A stretch of 64,000 nt of DNA from Tyzzerella sp. An114 (GTDB taxonomy: Bacteria; Bacillota; Clostridia; Lachnospirales; Anaerotignaceae), in assembly GCF_002161055.1 (NCBI RefSeq), contig NZ_NFLT01000002.1, positions 186,001 to 250,000 on the forward strand. Reading direction: 5' to 3'. Each line of letters opens with the position of its first letter. Position 1 is the first letter of the stretch. Under the pieces are notes generated by a model. The model was not told where the DNA came from. It saw only the letters and a program-made list of their open reading frames with translations, and searched no databases. The position numbers and the translations under genes are program-made. This document shows positions 27,896 through 37,536 of this stretch, one piece after another.

Positions 27896-28234
27896 ATGAA
27901 AAGATTTTTAGATGGTCCAAGTTCTATTGATGATTTAAAAAGAGCTGTAATCGATTTACAGAACAGAGAGGATAAAAGAGCTTTTTATCTTTTTATAGCT
28001 GTTGTTATTGGTCTTCTTGTTGCAACAACAGCTGGTGTTGTCTATCTTGTTAAAAAAAGTATGAGAGATGACTTTGAAGATGAGTGGGATGACGACTGGG
28101 ATGATGAGTTTGAATACGATGATGAAATAGAAGATGTGTGCGAGGACTGCGATGAAGACGACTGCGACGCATGCGGATGTGAATGTTGTACAGACAGCGA
28201 TTTCGATACTTCTGTTAAAGTTGAAAAACTCTGA
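27896..28234 (+). CDS. Small membrane protein with acidic, cysteine-rich tail
   Basis: 112 residues. An N-terminal soluble segment and one membrane helix (about 36-57) are followed by an extremely acidic stretch (D/E and W repeats, 62-90) and a tail with seven Cys in about 20 residues (C-E-D-C, then C-D-A-C-G-C-E-C-C). The Cys pattern looks metal-binding, possibly a metal chaperone or structural zinc site. The A/T-rich stop is followed by a terminator at 28243. No family is recognised. Confidence 0.65.
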   Translation: MKRFLDGPSSIDDLKRAVIDLQNREDKRAFYLFIAVVIGLLVATTAGVVYLVKKSMRDDFEDEWDDDWDDEFEYDDEIEDVCEDCDEDDCDACGCECCTDSDFDTSVKVEKL

Positions 28235-28242
28235 TAAAATCA

Positions 28243-28269
28243 GGCGGTTCTATTTGAACCGCTTTTTTT
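28243..28269 (+). terminator. Terminator after acidic membrane protein
   Basis: GGCGGTTC / GAACCGC stem, then seven T. Confidence 0.9.
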
Positions 28270-28374
28270 ATTATGTTAATATATAAGTTTTAAAATTAAC
28301 TGTTTATTCAATTTATATTTTATGATAAAATACATTTCGGTATAATATTTTTATTATTGGGGGAGGTAGTAGTT

Positions 28375-30483
28375 TTGGGAGCATCTATATCTGTAAAAAC
28401 ATTGGGTTATACAGAGAAACTTATGATTTACGCAAAAATTATTAATGAAAAACTTGATGTGAAGGCTATTTTCAGTGATGAAACAGAAAATTTCAGAACA
28501 CCTTCTGAACCTTCAAAATATGATTGTGTTACAATACGTATAAGAACAGCTAAAAATAATGCAGATAATGTTTATTTAATATATGATGATAAAAAAATAA
28601 AAATGGAACTTTGTGATACAAAGGGAGATTTTGACTATTTTAAAACTGTTGTAGCTCCGGAAAGTGAAGCTAAAACTTATTATTTTGAGATAGAAAAAAA
28701 TGGTTTAAGCATATATTATACAAAGCTTGGTGTCACAGATGATTTGAATAAAGAATGGCACTTTAAAATACTTAGAGATTTTAAGACACCTGATTGGGCA
28801 AAAGGTGCTGTCATGTATCAGATATATGTTGACAGATTTTATAATGGAGATAAGACAAACGATGTAAAAACAAATGAATATATATATCTTGGAAAACCTA
28901 CTAATTTTATAAGTGATTGGAATGCAAGGCCACAGGTTGAAGATATAAGAAATTTCTATGGTGGAGACTTGCAAGGTGTAATTGACAAACTTCCATATTT
29001 AAAGGATTTGGGAATTGAAGTTATATATTTTAATCCTATATTTGTATCACCAAGTAATCATAAATATGATATACAGGACTATGATTATGTAGACCCTCAC
29101 TATGGAAAGATTGTTAAAGACGGAGGAAGTCCTCTTGTTTTTGAAAAATTTAATAATAAACATGCAAGTATGTATGTTCAGAGAACAACAGACAAAGAAA
29201 ATCTTGAGGCTAGCAATAAACTTTTTGCTCATTTAATAGATGAAGCTCATAAAAATGGTATAAAAGTTATTATTGATGGTGTTTTCAATCACTGTGGCGC
29301 TTTTAATAAATGGCTTGATAGAGAAGGTTTCTATGGAAATACAGGAAAATATCCTTTGGGAGCATATAAAGACAAAAACAGCATATATCATAACTATTTT
29401 AAGTGGTATGATGAAAACTGGCCTAATAATGACTGTTATGACGGTTGGTGGGGATATGATAACCACCCTAAACTCAATTATGAAGCATCTAAAGACCTTT
29501 ATGACTATATAATGTATATAGGCAAGAAATGGGTTTCTCCTCCATATAATGCTGACGGTTGGAGACTTGATGTTGCTGCTGACTTAGGTTACAGTGAAGA
29601 TTTTAATCATAAATTCTGGAAAGATTTCAGAAAATCTGTAAAATCCGGAAACCCTAACGCTATAATTCTTGCTGAACATTATGGAGATGCTTCAAAATGG
29701 CTTCAGGGAGATGAATGGGACACTGTTATGAACTATGATGCATTTATGGAGCCTGTTTCATGGTTTTTAACAGGTATGGAAAAACACAGCGAAGATTTTA
29801 AGGGAGAACTTCTCTGTAATGCTGATGTTTTTGAAAATACAATGAAATATAATATGGCTAAACTTTCATATCAGTCTATATATACAGCTATGAATGAGCT
29901 TTCAAACCATGACCATTCTCGTTTCCTTACAAGAACAAATATGAATGTTGGAAGACTTCACACAAAGGGCAGTGAGGCTGCGGATATTGGTGTAAATGTT
30001 GGTATTATGAAAGAGGCTATTACAATGCAAATGACATGGCCAGGCTCACCTACAATATATTATGGTGATGAGGCCGGTGTGACAGGTTGGACTGACCCTG
30101 ATAACAGAAGAACTTATCCTTGGGGAAATGAAAATAAAGACCTTATAAATTACCATAGAGCTATTATAAATATAAGAAAAAACAGTGAAGTCCTCAAAAA
30201 AGGTTCTGTTAAAATTGTTTTAAAAGATTATGGCATTTTAGCTTATGGAAGATTTTATAAAGATGATGTTGTTCTTACTGTAATAAATAATACAAGCGAG
30301 GAAAAAGAAATTTCTGTTCCTGTAAAAAATATTGAAATAAAATGTAATGATACATTAAAAAGCCGTATAGTTTCATATGAAAATGGTTTTGATACAACTG
30401 AAAAAGAATATAAAGTTATAGGTGGAGTTGTAAAAGTTGTTGTTCCACCTTTTGGAAGTATAATTCTTGAGAAGGTAAATTGA
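28375..30483 (+). CDS. GH13 alpha-amylase/neopullulanase
   Basis: About 702 residues. An N-terminal beta-sandwich domain (roughly 1-125) is followed by a GH13 barrel: V-I-I-D-G-V-F-N-H (region I), G-W-R-L-D-V-A (region II, Asp nucleophile), I-L-A-E-H-Y-G (region III, general acid Glu) and L-S-N-H-D-H-S-R (region IV), plus a C-terminal beta domain. No signal peptide is apparent, so it probably degrades imported maltodextrins or glycogen in the cytosol. TTG at 28375 has GGGGGAGG upstream; ATG at 28423 is an alternative start with a poor ribosome site. Confidence 0.85.
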   Translation: MGASISVKTLGYTEKLMIYAKIINEKLDVKAIFSDETENFRTPSEPSKYDCVTIRIRTAKNNADNVYLIYDDKKIKMELCDTKGDFDYFKTVVAPESEAKTYYFEIEKNGLSIYYTKLGVTDDLNKEWHFKILRDFKTPDWAKGAVMYQIYVDRFYNGDKTNDVKTNEYIYLGKPTNFISDWNARPQVEDIRNFYGGDLQGVIDKLPYLKDLGIEVIYFNPIFVSPSNHKYDIQDYDYVDPHYGKIVKDGGSPLVFEKFNNKHASMYVQRTTDKENLEASNKLFAHLIDEAHKNGIKVIIDGVFNHCGAFNKWLDREGFYGNTGKYPLGAYKDKNSIYHNYFKWYDENWPNNDCYDGWWGYDNHPKLNYEASKDLYDYIMYIGKKWVSPPYNADGWRLDVAADLGYSEDFNHKFWKDFRKSVKSGNPNAIILAEHYGDASKWLQGDEWDTVMNYDAFMEPVSWFLTGMEKHSEDFKGELLCNADVFENTMKYNMAKLSYQSIYTAMNELSNHDHSRFLTRTNMNVGRLHTKGSEAADIGVNVGIMKEAITMQMTWPGSPTIYYGDEAGVTGWTDPDNRRTYPWGNENKDLINYHRAIINIRKNSEVLKKGSVKIVLKDYGILAYGRFYKDDVVLTVINNTSEEKEISVPVKNIEIKCNDTLKSRIVSYENGFDTTEKEYKVIGGVVKVVVPPFGSIILEKVN

Positions 30484-30487
30484 TTTT

Positions 30488-31150
30488 ATGGATATTAAAA
30501 TATTTTATGAAGATGAAAATATGATTGTTGCCCTTAAACCTGCCAAAGTTCCGTCTCAACCGGATAAAACAGGTGATATGGATTTTTTGACAGCATTAAA
30601 ACTTGAAAAGAACAATGAAAATATAGGTCTTATACACCGTCTTGATAGACCTGTTGGCGGTATTATGGTTTTTTCAAAAAATAAAAAAACAGAAACTCTT
30701 TTATCAAAGCTTATGGCTGAAAAAAATATAAAAAAGACTTATGTTGCTGTTGTATATGGAAAACCACCTGAAAAAGGTACTTTGAGGGATTATATTGTTA
30801 AAAATACAAGACTTAACATATCTACTATCGTAAATAGTAATGTAAAGGGTGCAAAAGAGGCTATTTTGTATTATGATAGAATTGCATTTTGTGAAGATAG
30901 TGAACTGGGGGTTGTTTCATTGGTTAAAATAAACCTTGAAACAGGTCGTCATCATCAGATAAGAGTCCAGTTTGCAAATGCAGGTTTTCCCCTTGTGGGA
31001 GATATGAAATATAATAAAGAAAGAAGAACAAGAAAAAGAGTTGATGTTGGTCTTTTTTCTGCGGGACTTTCATTTAAACCTTATAAAAACAAAGAAATTT
31101 TTGAATTTTTTGAAATGCCTGAAAGTTATCCTTTTAGTATTTTTAGTTAA
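30488..31150 (+). CDS. RluD-family pseudouridine synthase
   Basis: 220 residues. The catalytic motif H-R-L-D-R-P-V-G-G-I (near 56-65, with the active-site Asp) and G-R-H-H-Q-I-R-V-Q near 155 are those of the RsuA/RluA superfamily. No S4 domain is present, so it is of the short RluA/RluD-like type. It isomerises uridine in rRNA or tRNA; the target is not known. It begins four bases after the amylase stop. Confidence 0.87.
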   Translation: MDIKIFYEDENMIVALKPAKVPSQPDKTGDMDFLTALKLEKNNENIGLIHRLDRPVGGIMVFSKNKKTETLLSKLMAEKNIKKTYVAVVYGKPPEKGTLRDYIVKNTRLNISTIVNSNVKGAKEAILYYDRIAFCEDSELGVVSLVKINLETGRHHQIRVQFANAGFPLVGDMKYNKERRTRKRVDVGLFSAGLSFKPYKNKEIFEFFEMPESYPFSIFS

Positions 31151-31155
31151 ATTAA

Positions 31156-31188
31156 AAGACTGCTGATATTTTCGGCAGTCATTTTTTA
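31156..31188 (+). terminator. Terminator after pseudouridine synthase
   Basis: GACTGC...CGGCAGTC stem, then A and six T. Confidence 0.85.
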
Positions 31189-31243
31189 ATAATATTCAAT
31201 ATCTGTGATAATAATAAATAATAAAATATAAGGGAGGGATAAT

Positions 31244-33718
31244 ATGCTTGACAATTATACAAACAAGGCAAAAATTGCCCTTGAAAAGGCAGGAGAATGG
31301 GCAGAAAGTCTTTCCTGTGGTTACATAGGAACTGAACATATACTTTTAGGTCTTATGTCTGTTGAAGATTGTGTTGCTGCAAAAATATTGGAAGCCCATT
31401 CTGTAAAAAAAGATATTGTTATAAGAAAAATAAATGAAATGGTAACAGAGAGAGCTGATAATGGACAGTATGGGAATTATACTCCAAAGGCTAAGGATAT
31501 TTTAAAATCAGCAAATTTTGAGGCTGAAAGACTTGGTGAGAAAAAAACTGGTACAGAACATATTCTTATGGCAATATTAAACAGTCCATCAAGTATAGCT
31601 GCAAAGATAATAAATTCTATGGAGGACAGTTCTCAAAAAATTATAGAAGAAATTTATTATATGTTGGGAGTTGGTGAAGGTTCTACTAATGCTAAAGGAA
31701 TGAACCCTCATAGTATTGAGAGTAATGAAAAATCAAGCGATACACCAAGTTTAGATAAATACAGCAGAGATTTCACACAGGCTGCCAGAGATGATAAATT
31801 TGACCCTATATTTGGCAGAAATTATGAGATGGATAGAATTGTTCAAATTTTAAGTAGAAGAACAAAAAATAATCCTTGTCTTGTAGGTGAGCCAGGAGTT
31901 GGTAAAACTGCCATAGTTGAAGGGTTAGCGCAGAAAATAATTTCAAGTGATGTGCCTGATACTATTAAGGGAAAAAGACTTGTTTCTTTAGATATTTCTT
32001 CAATGGTTGCAGGCTCAAAATATAGAGGTGAGTTTGAGGAGAGAATAAAAAAAGTTATAGATGAAGTTCGTAAAAAAGGTGATATAATACTTTTCATTGA
32101 TGAAATTCATACTATAATAGGAGCTGGTGGTGCTGAAGGTGCTATTGATGCAGCTAATATTTTAAAACCTTATCTTGATAGAGGTGAGCTTCAGATTATA
32201 GGTGCAACAACAATGGAGGAATATAGAAAGTATATTGAAAAAGATGCAGCTCTTGAGAGAAGATTTAGCCCTATTGATGTTTCAGAACCTACAACTGATG
32301 AGGCTATTGTAATGCTTAGAGGTCTTAAAGGGAAATATGAAAATCATTATGGTATAACTATAACAGATAGGGCTGTTGTTTCTGCTGTAATGCTTTCTGA
32401 TAGATATGTTTCAGATAGAAGTCTTCCTGATAAAGCTATTGATTTGATTGATGAGGCTTCATCAAAAGTCAGACTTAAAACATTTACTCCACCTAAATAT
32501 ATTAAGGAACTTGAAAAAGAGCTTAATAAAATGGGAGAAGCAAAAATAATTGCCATAAGAGATGAGGACTTTGAAAAAGCGGCTAAAATAAAAGCTGATG
32601 AAAAAGAAGTCCGTGAAAAATTAGCTTCTAAACGTAAAGAGTGGGAAGATGAAAAAAATATTATGCAGACAACTGTCACAGAAGAAGATGTTGCAGATGT
32701 AATATCAGGTTGGACAGGAATACCTTTAAAAACTATACAACAGTCTGAAAGCGAAAGACTTATACACATGGAAGATATACTCCATAAACGTGTTGTAGGT
32801 CAGCATGAAGCTGTTACAGCTATTTCAAAGGCTGTCAGACGAGGTAGAGTTGGACTTAAAGACCCTCAAAGACCTATCGGTTCATTCCTTTTTCTTGGTC
32901 CTACTGGTGTTGGAAAAACAGAACTTTCAAAGGCTCTTTCAGAAGTTTTATTTGGAGATGAAGACGCTTTAATCCGTATAGATATGTCAGAATATATGGA
33001 GAAACACAGCGTTTCTAAAATGATAGGTTCACCTCCCGGATATGTGGGATATGACGAGGGTGGACAGTTAAGTGAAAAAGTAAGAAGAAAACCATATTCT
33101 GTTGTGCTTTTTGATGAGATAGAAAAGGCATCATCTGATGTGTTTAATATTCTTCTTCAAGTTCTTGATGATGGTCATATTACAGATGCTAAAGGTCGTA
33201 AAGTTGATTTTAAAAACACTGTAATAATAATGACATCAAATGCAGGTGCAAAAAATATTGTTGCTCCTAAAAAACTTGGATTTAAAACTGTTGATTCGGC
33301 TGAAAAAGATTATGAGGATATGAAGAAGAATGTTATGGACGAGGTTAAAAATATATTTAAACCTGAGTTCCTTAACAGAATTGATGATATAATAGTGTTC
33401 CATACATTAAGTAGAGAAAACATAAATGATATTGTAAGAATACTCACAAAGGGACTTATTAAACGTTCAAAAGACAGTATGGGAATAAACCTTGTATTTA
33501 CTCCTGAGGCAATAGATTTTATATCTGATGAAGGATATGACTCTGCTTATGGTGCAAGACCTTTAAAGAGAGCTATACAGACTAATATTGAAAATAAATT
33601 AGCTGAGGAGTATCTTAAAGGCAATTTGAACTTTGGAGACACAGTAAATGTGTGTGTTGAGAATAAAAGTATTGTGTTTAATATAGAAAACGATTTTGAC
33701 TCTGAAAAAGATATTTAA
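31244..33718 (+). CDS. clpC: ClpC-type AAA+ chaperone subunit
   Basis: 824 residues. Two N-terminal Clp repeats (about 1-145), D1 with Walker A G-E-P-G-V-G-K-T and Walker B L-F-I-D-E-I-H, a middle domain with UVR-like coiled coil (about 405-470), and D2 with G-P-T-G-V-G-K-T and V-L-F-D-E-I-E-K. It unfolds substrates for ClpP. The usual ctsR-mcsA-mcsB partners are not next to it; it stands alone with promoter region and terminator. Confidence 0.92.
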   Translation: MLDNYTNKAKIALEKAGEWAESLSCGYIGTEHILLGLMSVEDCVAAKILEAHSVKKDIVIRKINEMVTERADNGQYGNYTPKAKDILKSANFEAERLGEKKTGTEHILMAILNSPSSIAAKIINSMEDSSQKIIEEIYYMLGVGEGSTNAKGMNPHSIESNEKSSDTPSLDKYSRDFTQAARDDKFDPIFGRNYEMDRIVQILSRRTKNNPCLVGEPGVGKTAIVEGLAQKIISSDVPDTIKGKRLVSLDISSMVAGSKYRGEFEERIKKVIDEVRKKGDIILFIDEIHTIIGAGGAEGAIDAANILKPYLDRGELQIIGATTMEEYRKYIEKDAALERRFSPIDVSEPTTDEAIVMLRGLKGKYENHYGITITDRAVVSAVMLSDRYVSDRSLPDKAIDLIDEASSKVRLKTFTPPKYIKELEKELNKMGEAKIIAIRDEDFEKAAKIKADEKEVREKLASKRKEWEDEKNIMQTTVTEEDVADVISGWTGIPLKTIQQSESERLIHMEDILHKRVVGQHEAVTAISKAVRRGRVGLKDPQRPIGSFLFLGPTGVGKTELSKALSEVLFGDEDALIRIDMSEYMEKHSVSKMIGSPPGYVGYDEGGQLSEKVRRKPYSVVLFDEIEKASSDVFNILLQVLDDGHITDAKGRKVDFKNTVIIMTSNAGAKNIVAPKKLGFKTVDSAEKDYEDMKKNVMDEVKNIFKPEFLNRIDDIIVFHTLSRENINDIVRILTKGLIKRSKDSMGINLVFTPEAIDFISDEGYDSAYGARPLKRAIQTNIENKLAEEYLKGNLNFGDTVNVCVENKSIVFNIENDFDSEKDI

Positions 33719-33723
33719 AAATT

Positions 33724-33752
33724 TGTGCCTGTTTTATAAAAACAGGCATTTT
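33724..33752 (+). terminator. Terminator after clpC
   Basis: GCCTGTTTT / AAAACAGGC stem with an ATA loop, followed by ATTTT. Confidence 0.85.
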
Positions 33753-33878
33753 AAATGATTTTTACGGAAATATTAAAGAATTTTTACGGTTTATGTCCTA
33801 TAATCATTGAAGTATTGTTAATTAAACTGTTATAATAAAAACAGTAATAAAATATTTTAATGAAGAAAAGGTGATTGT

Positions 33879-34910
33879 GTGGGTAAAAATAACAAAATTA
33901 AATTTGCTGTAATTATTTTAATTTTTATTGTTGCCGTTATATGTGCTGTTGGAATTTTTAAAGGTAATAAAGTAGCTGATAATGGTGGTAAAGATGTTAT
34001 AATTACAGTTCCTTCCGGTTCTACAACTTCAGATATTGCCGATATATTAGAAGAAAATGGAGTTATATCAAACAGTTTTATGTTTAGAATTAAAAGTCGC
34101 ATTGATGGATATGATGGAAAATTTAAACAGGGAACATATTCTATAAATACAGGAAGTTCACAAGAAGAAATTATGGAGCTTTTAAGCAGTGGAGGAAATA
34201 TAACAGAGAAAAATAAAATAACTATACCAGAAGGATATACTGTTGCTGAGATAGGTCAGTATTTAGAGGAAAAAGGCATTGTCACAGCTGAGGATTTTAT
34301 AAATACATCAAATACGGCTCAGTTTGACTATGAGTTTGTAAAAAATATTCCTTCTGATAGAGAGTACAGACTTGAAGGTTATCTTTTCCCTGATACTTAT
34401 TATATAAGTGATAATGCTACATCAGAGGATATAATAAATAAAATGCTTTCAAGATTTAATGATTTCTATACTGATGAAAATATCAAAAAAGCTGAAAATT
34501 TAGGTCTTACATTTGATGAGGCTTTAACTGTTGCTTCTCTTGTGGAAGAAGAAATAGTTGTACCAGAAGAAAGACCTATTGCCGCTGGTGTAATATATAA
34601 CAGACTTGAAATTAATATGCCATTACAGATAGACTCAACAGTTCTTTATGCTATGGGAACAAAAAAAGAAAGGGTTACTTATGATGACCTTGAAACCGAC
34701 TCTCCATACAACACCTATAAAAATAATGGATTGCCAAAAGGACCTATTGCAAATCCGGGACAGGCTGCAATAGAGGCTGCTTTAAATCCAGATGACAATG
34801 ATTATATATACTATGTTTTAAAGGATAGAACAAGCGGAGAACATTACTATACAAATAATTATGATGATTTCCTTTCTGCAAAGGAAGCATACAAAGCACA
34901 GTTTAATTAA
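33879..34910 (+). CDS. mltG: MltG endolytic transglycosylase
   Basis: 343 residues. One N-terminal membrane helix (about 8-27), LysM-like region, then a YceG/MltG domain with L-E-G-Y-L-F-P-D-T-Y near 168, the catalytic segment A-S-L-V-E-E-E-I near 217, and L-Q-I-D-S-T-V-L-Y-A-M near 248. It cleaves nascent glycan strands at the membrane. GTG start at 33879 after AAAGGTG. It heads an operon with trmR and trhP, the same order as yrrL-yrrM-yrrN/O in Bacillus. Confidence 0.9.
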   Translation: MGKNNKIKFAVIILIFIVAVICAVGIFKGNKVADNGGKDVIITVPSGSTTSDIADILEENGVISNSFMFRIKSRIDGYDGKFKQGTYSINTGSSQEEIMELLSSGGNITEKNKITIPEGYTVAEIGQYLEEKGIVTAEDFINTSNTAQFDYEFVKNIPSDREYRLEGYLFPDTYYISDNATSEDIINKMLSRFNDFYTDENIKKAENLGLTFDEALTVASLVEEEIVVPEERPIAAGVIYNRLEINMPLQIDSTVLYAMGTKKERVTYDDLETDSPYNTYKNNGLPKGPIANPGQAAIEAALNPDDNDYIYYVLKDRTSGEHYYTNNYDDFLSAKEAYKAQFN

Positions 34911-34923
34911 GGGGAATATTTTT

Positions 34924-35616
34924 ATGAATTATGTAACAGATGATTACTTAAATATGTATCTTAGAACAGTACAGCCTAAATATAAAGGCACATTGGGAGA
35001 GATACAGGAGGAGGCAACAGAGGCTAATGTGCCTATAATACCTCATGAGACAGCTAGATTTTTAAGTGTTCTTCTTACACTTAAAAAACCTAAACATATA
35101 CTTGAAATAGGTACAGCCGTAGGCTTTTCATCAAGTCTTATGGCTCAATATATACCAGAAGATGGTACAATAACAACAATAGACCGTTTTGAAGTTATGC
35201 TTAAAGATGCAAGAGTTAACATTGAGAGAATGGGACTTACAGATACAATAAAAATTCTTGAGGGTGATGCGGCAGATATACTTCCAACTCTTGAAGGTCC
35301 TTATGATGTAATATTTATGGATGCTGCAAAGGGACAGTATGGAAATTTTCTTCCACACTGTATAAGACTTCTTCCTGTTGGTGGAATGCTTATAGTTGAT
35401 GATGTTTTACAGGGAGGAGATATTGCTCAGTCAAGATTTGAAGTTCCAAGACGACAGAGAACAATACATAAGAGAATGAGAAATTTCCTTTGGGATATTT
35501 CTCACAGTGATTTACTTGAGTCATCAATAATACCAATAGGTGACGGTGTGGCTTTATGTGTAAAAATTAAAGAAGGTCAATGGATAAAAGAGGGAGAAGA
35601 AGAAAACGATGATTAA
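34924..35616 (+). CDS. trmR: tRNA 5-hydroxyuridine O-methyltransferase TrmR-like
   Basis: 230-residue class I SAM-dependent O-methyltransferase: SAM loop L-E-I-G-T-A-V-G-F-S-S near 60-70, acidic residue in T-I-D-R-F-E near 87, and I-F-M-D-A-A-K-G-Q-Y near 135. Placed between mltG and a U32 gene exactly as B. subtilis YrrM (TrmR), which methylates 5-hydroxyuridine 34 of tRNA made by TrhP. ATG at 34924 follows GGGGAA. Its last codons overlap the next start by eight bases. Confidence 0.83.
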   Translation: MNYVTDDYLNMYLRTVQPKYKGTLGEIQEEATEANVPIIPHETARFLSVLLTLKKPKHILEIGTAVGFSSSLMAQYIPEDGTITTIDRFEVMLKDARVNIERMGLTDTIKILEGDAADILPTLEGPYDVIFMDAAKGQYGNFLPHCIRLLPVGGMLIVDDVLQGGDIAQSRFEVPRRQRTIHKRMRNFLWDISHSDLLESSIIPIGDGVALCVKIKEGQWIKEGEEENDD

Positions 35617-36853
35617 TAATAGAGTAAAACCTGAATTGCTTGCACCAGCAGGAGATTTGGAAAAACTTAAAATAGCGGTTCTTTATGGAGCTGACGCAGT
35701 ATATATTGGTGGTGAGGCTTACAGCCTTAGAGCTAAAGCTAAAAATTTTGATTATGAAACTATGAAAGAGGGTATAAAATTTGCCCATGACCATGGTGTA
35801 AAAGTTTATGTTACAGCAAATATTTATGCTCATAATAATGACTTTAACGGAATGGCAGAATATTTTAAAGAAGTTGAAAGTGCTGGAGCTGACGCTTTAC
35901 TTATTTCTGACTTAGGTGTTTTCTCTGTTGCAAAAGAAGCTGTTCCTAATATGGAACTTCACGTTTCAACTCAGGCTAACAATACTAACTATATGAGTGC
36001 TAATATGTGGTACAATCTTGGAGCAAAACGTGTTGTTGTTGCTAGAGAGCTTTCTTTAAAGGAGATTAAAGAGATAAGAGAAAAAATACCTGGTGATATG
36101 GAGATTGAAGCCTTTGTTCATGGTGCTATGTGTATTTCATATTCAGGAAGATGTCTTTTAAGTAACTATTTAAGTGGTAGAGATGCCAACAAAGGGGCTT
36201 GTGCTCATCCTTGTAGATGGAAATATTATCTTGTTGAGGAGACAAGAGAAGGTGAGTATATGCCTATTGAGGAGAATGAAAGAGGAACATATATATATAA
36301 CTCAAAAGACCTTTGTATGTTAAATCATATTCCTGACCTTGTTGAAAGTGGTGTTATTAGTTTTAAAATAGAAGGACGTATGAAAACACCTTTCTATGTA
36401 GGAACTGTAATAAAAGCATATAGAGAAGCTATTGATGACTATTTTGAAAGCCCTGAAAAATATGAAAGTAGAATACCTTATTATTTTGAAGAAATATCAA
36501 AGGCAAGTCATAGAGATTATACAACTGCTTTCTATTATGGCAAACCAGGAGGAAGCGAACAGGTTTATACAAACAATACTTATATAAGAAATTATGATTT
36601 TATAGGTATGGTTCAGGAAGATTATGATGAAGAAACTGGCTGTGCTATTGTTGAGCAGAGAAATAAATTTGAAGTTGGTGACGAAATAGAAGTTATGCCG
36701 ACAAAGGGTGAGTCATTTAAAATGATTGTTGAAAAAATGTGGAATGAAGATGGAGAGGAGATAACTTCAGCACCTCACCCACAGCAGATTTTAAAAGTTA
36801 AATTCCCACGTCCTGTTAAAAAATTTGATATGCTTAGAAAAGCTGTAAAATAA
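35609..36853 (+). CDS. U32-family tRNA hydroxylation protein TrhP-like
   Basis: 414-residue U32 protein: start R-V-K-P-E-L-L-A-P-A-G-D, E-A-F-V-H-G-A-M-C-I-S-Y-S-G-R-C near 167-181, G-A-C-A-H-P-C-R near 195, F-K-I-E-G-R-M-K near 250. In Bacillus the neighbours YrrN/YrrO (TrhP1/2) generate ho5U34 in tRNA for TrmR to methylate. Synteny with trmR supports that role. The window thus carries two U32 proteins (the other at 22014), of which this is the short form. Confidence 0.85.
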   Translation: MINNRVKPELLAPAGDLEKLKIAVLYGADAVYIGGEAYSLRAKAKNFDYETMKEGIKFAHDHGVKVYVTANIYAHNNDFNGMAEYFKEVESAGADALLISDLGVFSVAKEAVPNMELHVSTQANNTNYMSANMWYNLGAKRVVVARELSLKEIKEIREKIPGDMEIEAFVHGAMCISYSGRCLLSNYLSGRDANKGACAHPCRWKYYLVEETREGEYMPIEENERGTYIYNSKDLCMLNHIPDLVESGVISFKIEGRMKTPFYVGTVIKAYREAIDDYFESPEKYESRIPYYFEEISKASHRDYTTAFYYGKPGGSEQVYTNNTYIRNYDFIGMVQEDYDEETGCAIVEQRNKFEVGDEIEVMPTKGESFKMIVEKMWNEDGEEITSAPHPQQILKVKFPRPVKKFDMLRKAVK

Positions 36854-36870
36854 TATATAACTTAAAATAT

Positions 36871-36906
36871 AAAGCTGTATTTTTATACAGCTTTATATTT
36901 TTTGTT
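36871..36906 (+). terminator. Terminator after mltG-trmR-trhP operon
   Basis: AAAGCTGTAT / ATACAGCTTT stem followed by a T-rich run. Confidence 0.85.
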
Positions 36907-37038
36907 TTTGAAATTAAATATATTCACTATATTTATAGTAAATATGCACATTAATTGACAAAAAATTATATTTAAAATATAATTGTAAAAACAGGGTTTT
37001 AAAAGCAAAAGGGACAATAAGGGAAAAGGAAGATAAAC

Positions 37039-37461
37039 ATGGAATTGACACAATGTATAAATTATTTACTTACAACAGCACAGCATGCCGTATTTCAGTA
37101 TCTTAGTATGAAGCTTTCAGAATATGATGTAACACCTTCACAGTATGGAGTTTTAAGCTGTTTATGGGATAGGGGATATGCCACACCAAAACAGATTTCT
37201 GAAATACTTTGTCTTGAAACATCAACAATTTCAGGGGTTCTTGATAGAATGCAGAAAAAGAAACTTATAGAGAGAGTTGTAAACAAAGAAGACAGACGTG
37301 AAGTTCGTGTTGTTATAACAAAAAAAGGTAAAATGTTAAAAGAACCTATTCAGGATATTATTGAAGATGTTAATAGAGAAGTTCTTAAAAACTTTACAGA
37401 AGAAGAAGTGGCAGTTTTAAAAGATAATTTAAGAGCTATTGCAGGGAGTAAATTTGCATAA
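37039..37461 (+). CDS. MarR-family transcriptional regulator
   Basis: 140-residue winged-helix repressor. It has the helix-turn-helix region near 45-70 (C-L-E-T-S-T-I-S-G-V-L-D-R-M) and the basic wing V-N-K-E-D-R-R-E-V-R-V near 80-92. Its ligand and targets are not evident; the neighbouring genes are a tRNA-modification operon and a convergent amidase. Confidence 0.85.
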   Translation: MELTQCINYLLTTAQHAVFQYLSMKLSEYDVTPSQYGVLSCLWDRGYATPKQISEILCLETSTISGVLDRMQKKKLIERVVNKEDRREVRVVITKKGKMLKEPIQDIIEDVNREVLKNFTEEEVAVLKDNLRAIAGSKFA

Positions 37462-37536
37462 AAGCTAAATGGTGTTACTCACACAGGAGTTTAAAGGGTT
37501 TTCCTGTGTGAGAATAAACTTCATTTAGCTTTTTTT
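37461..37536. terminator. Bidirectional terminator between marR-like and amidase genes
   Basis: Outer stem AAAGCTAAATG / CATTTAGCTTT enclosing a second stem CTCACACAGGA / TCCTGTGTGAG, with A and T runs on the two sides. Confidence 0.85.
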
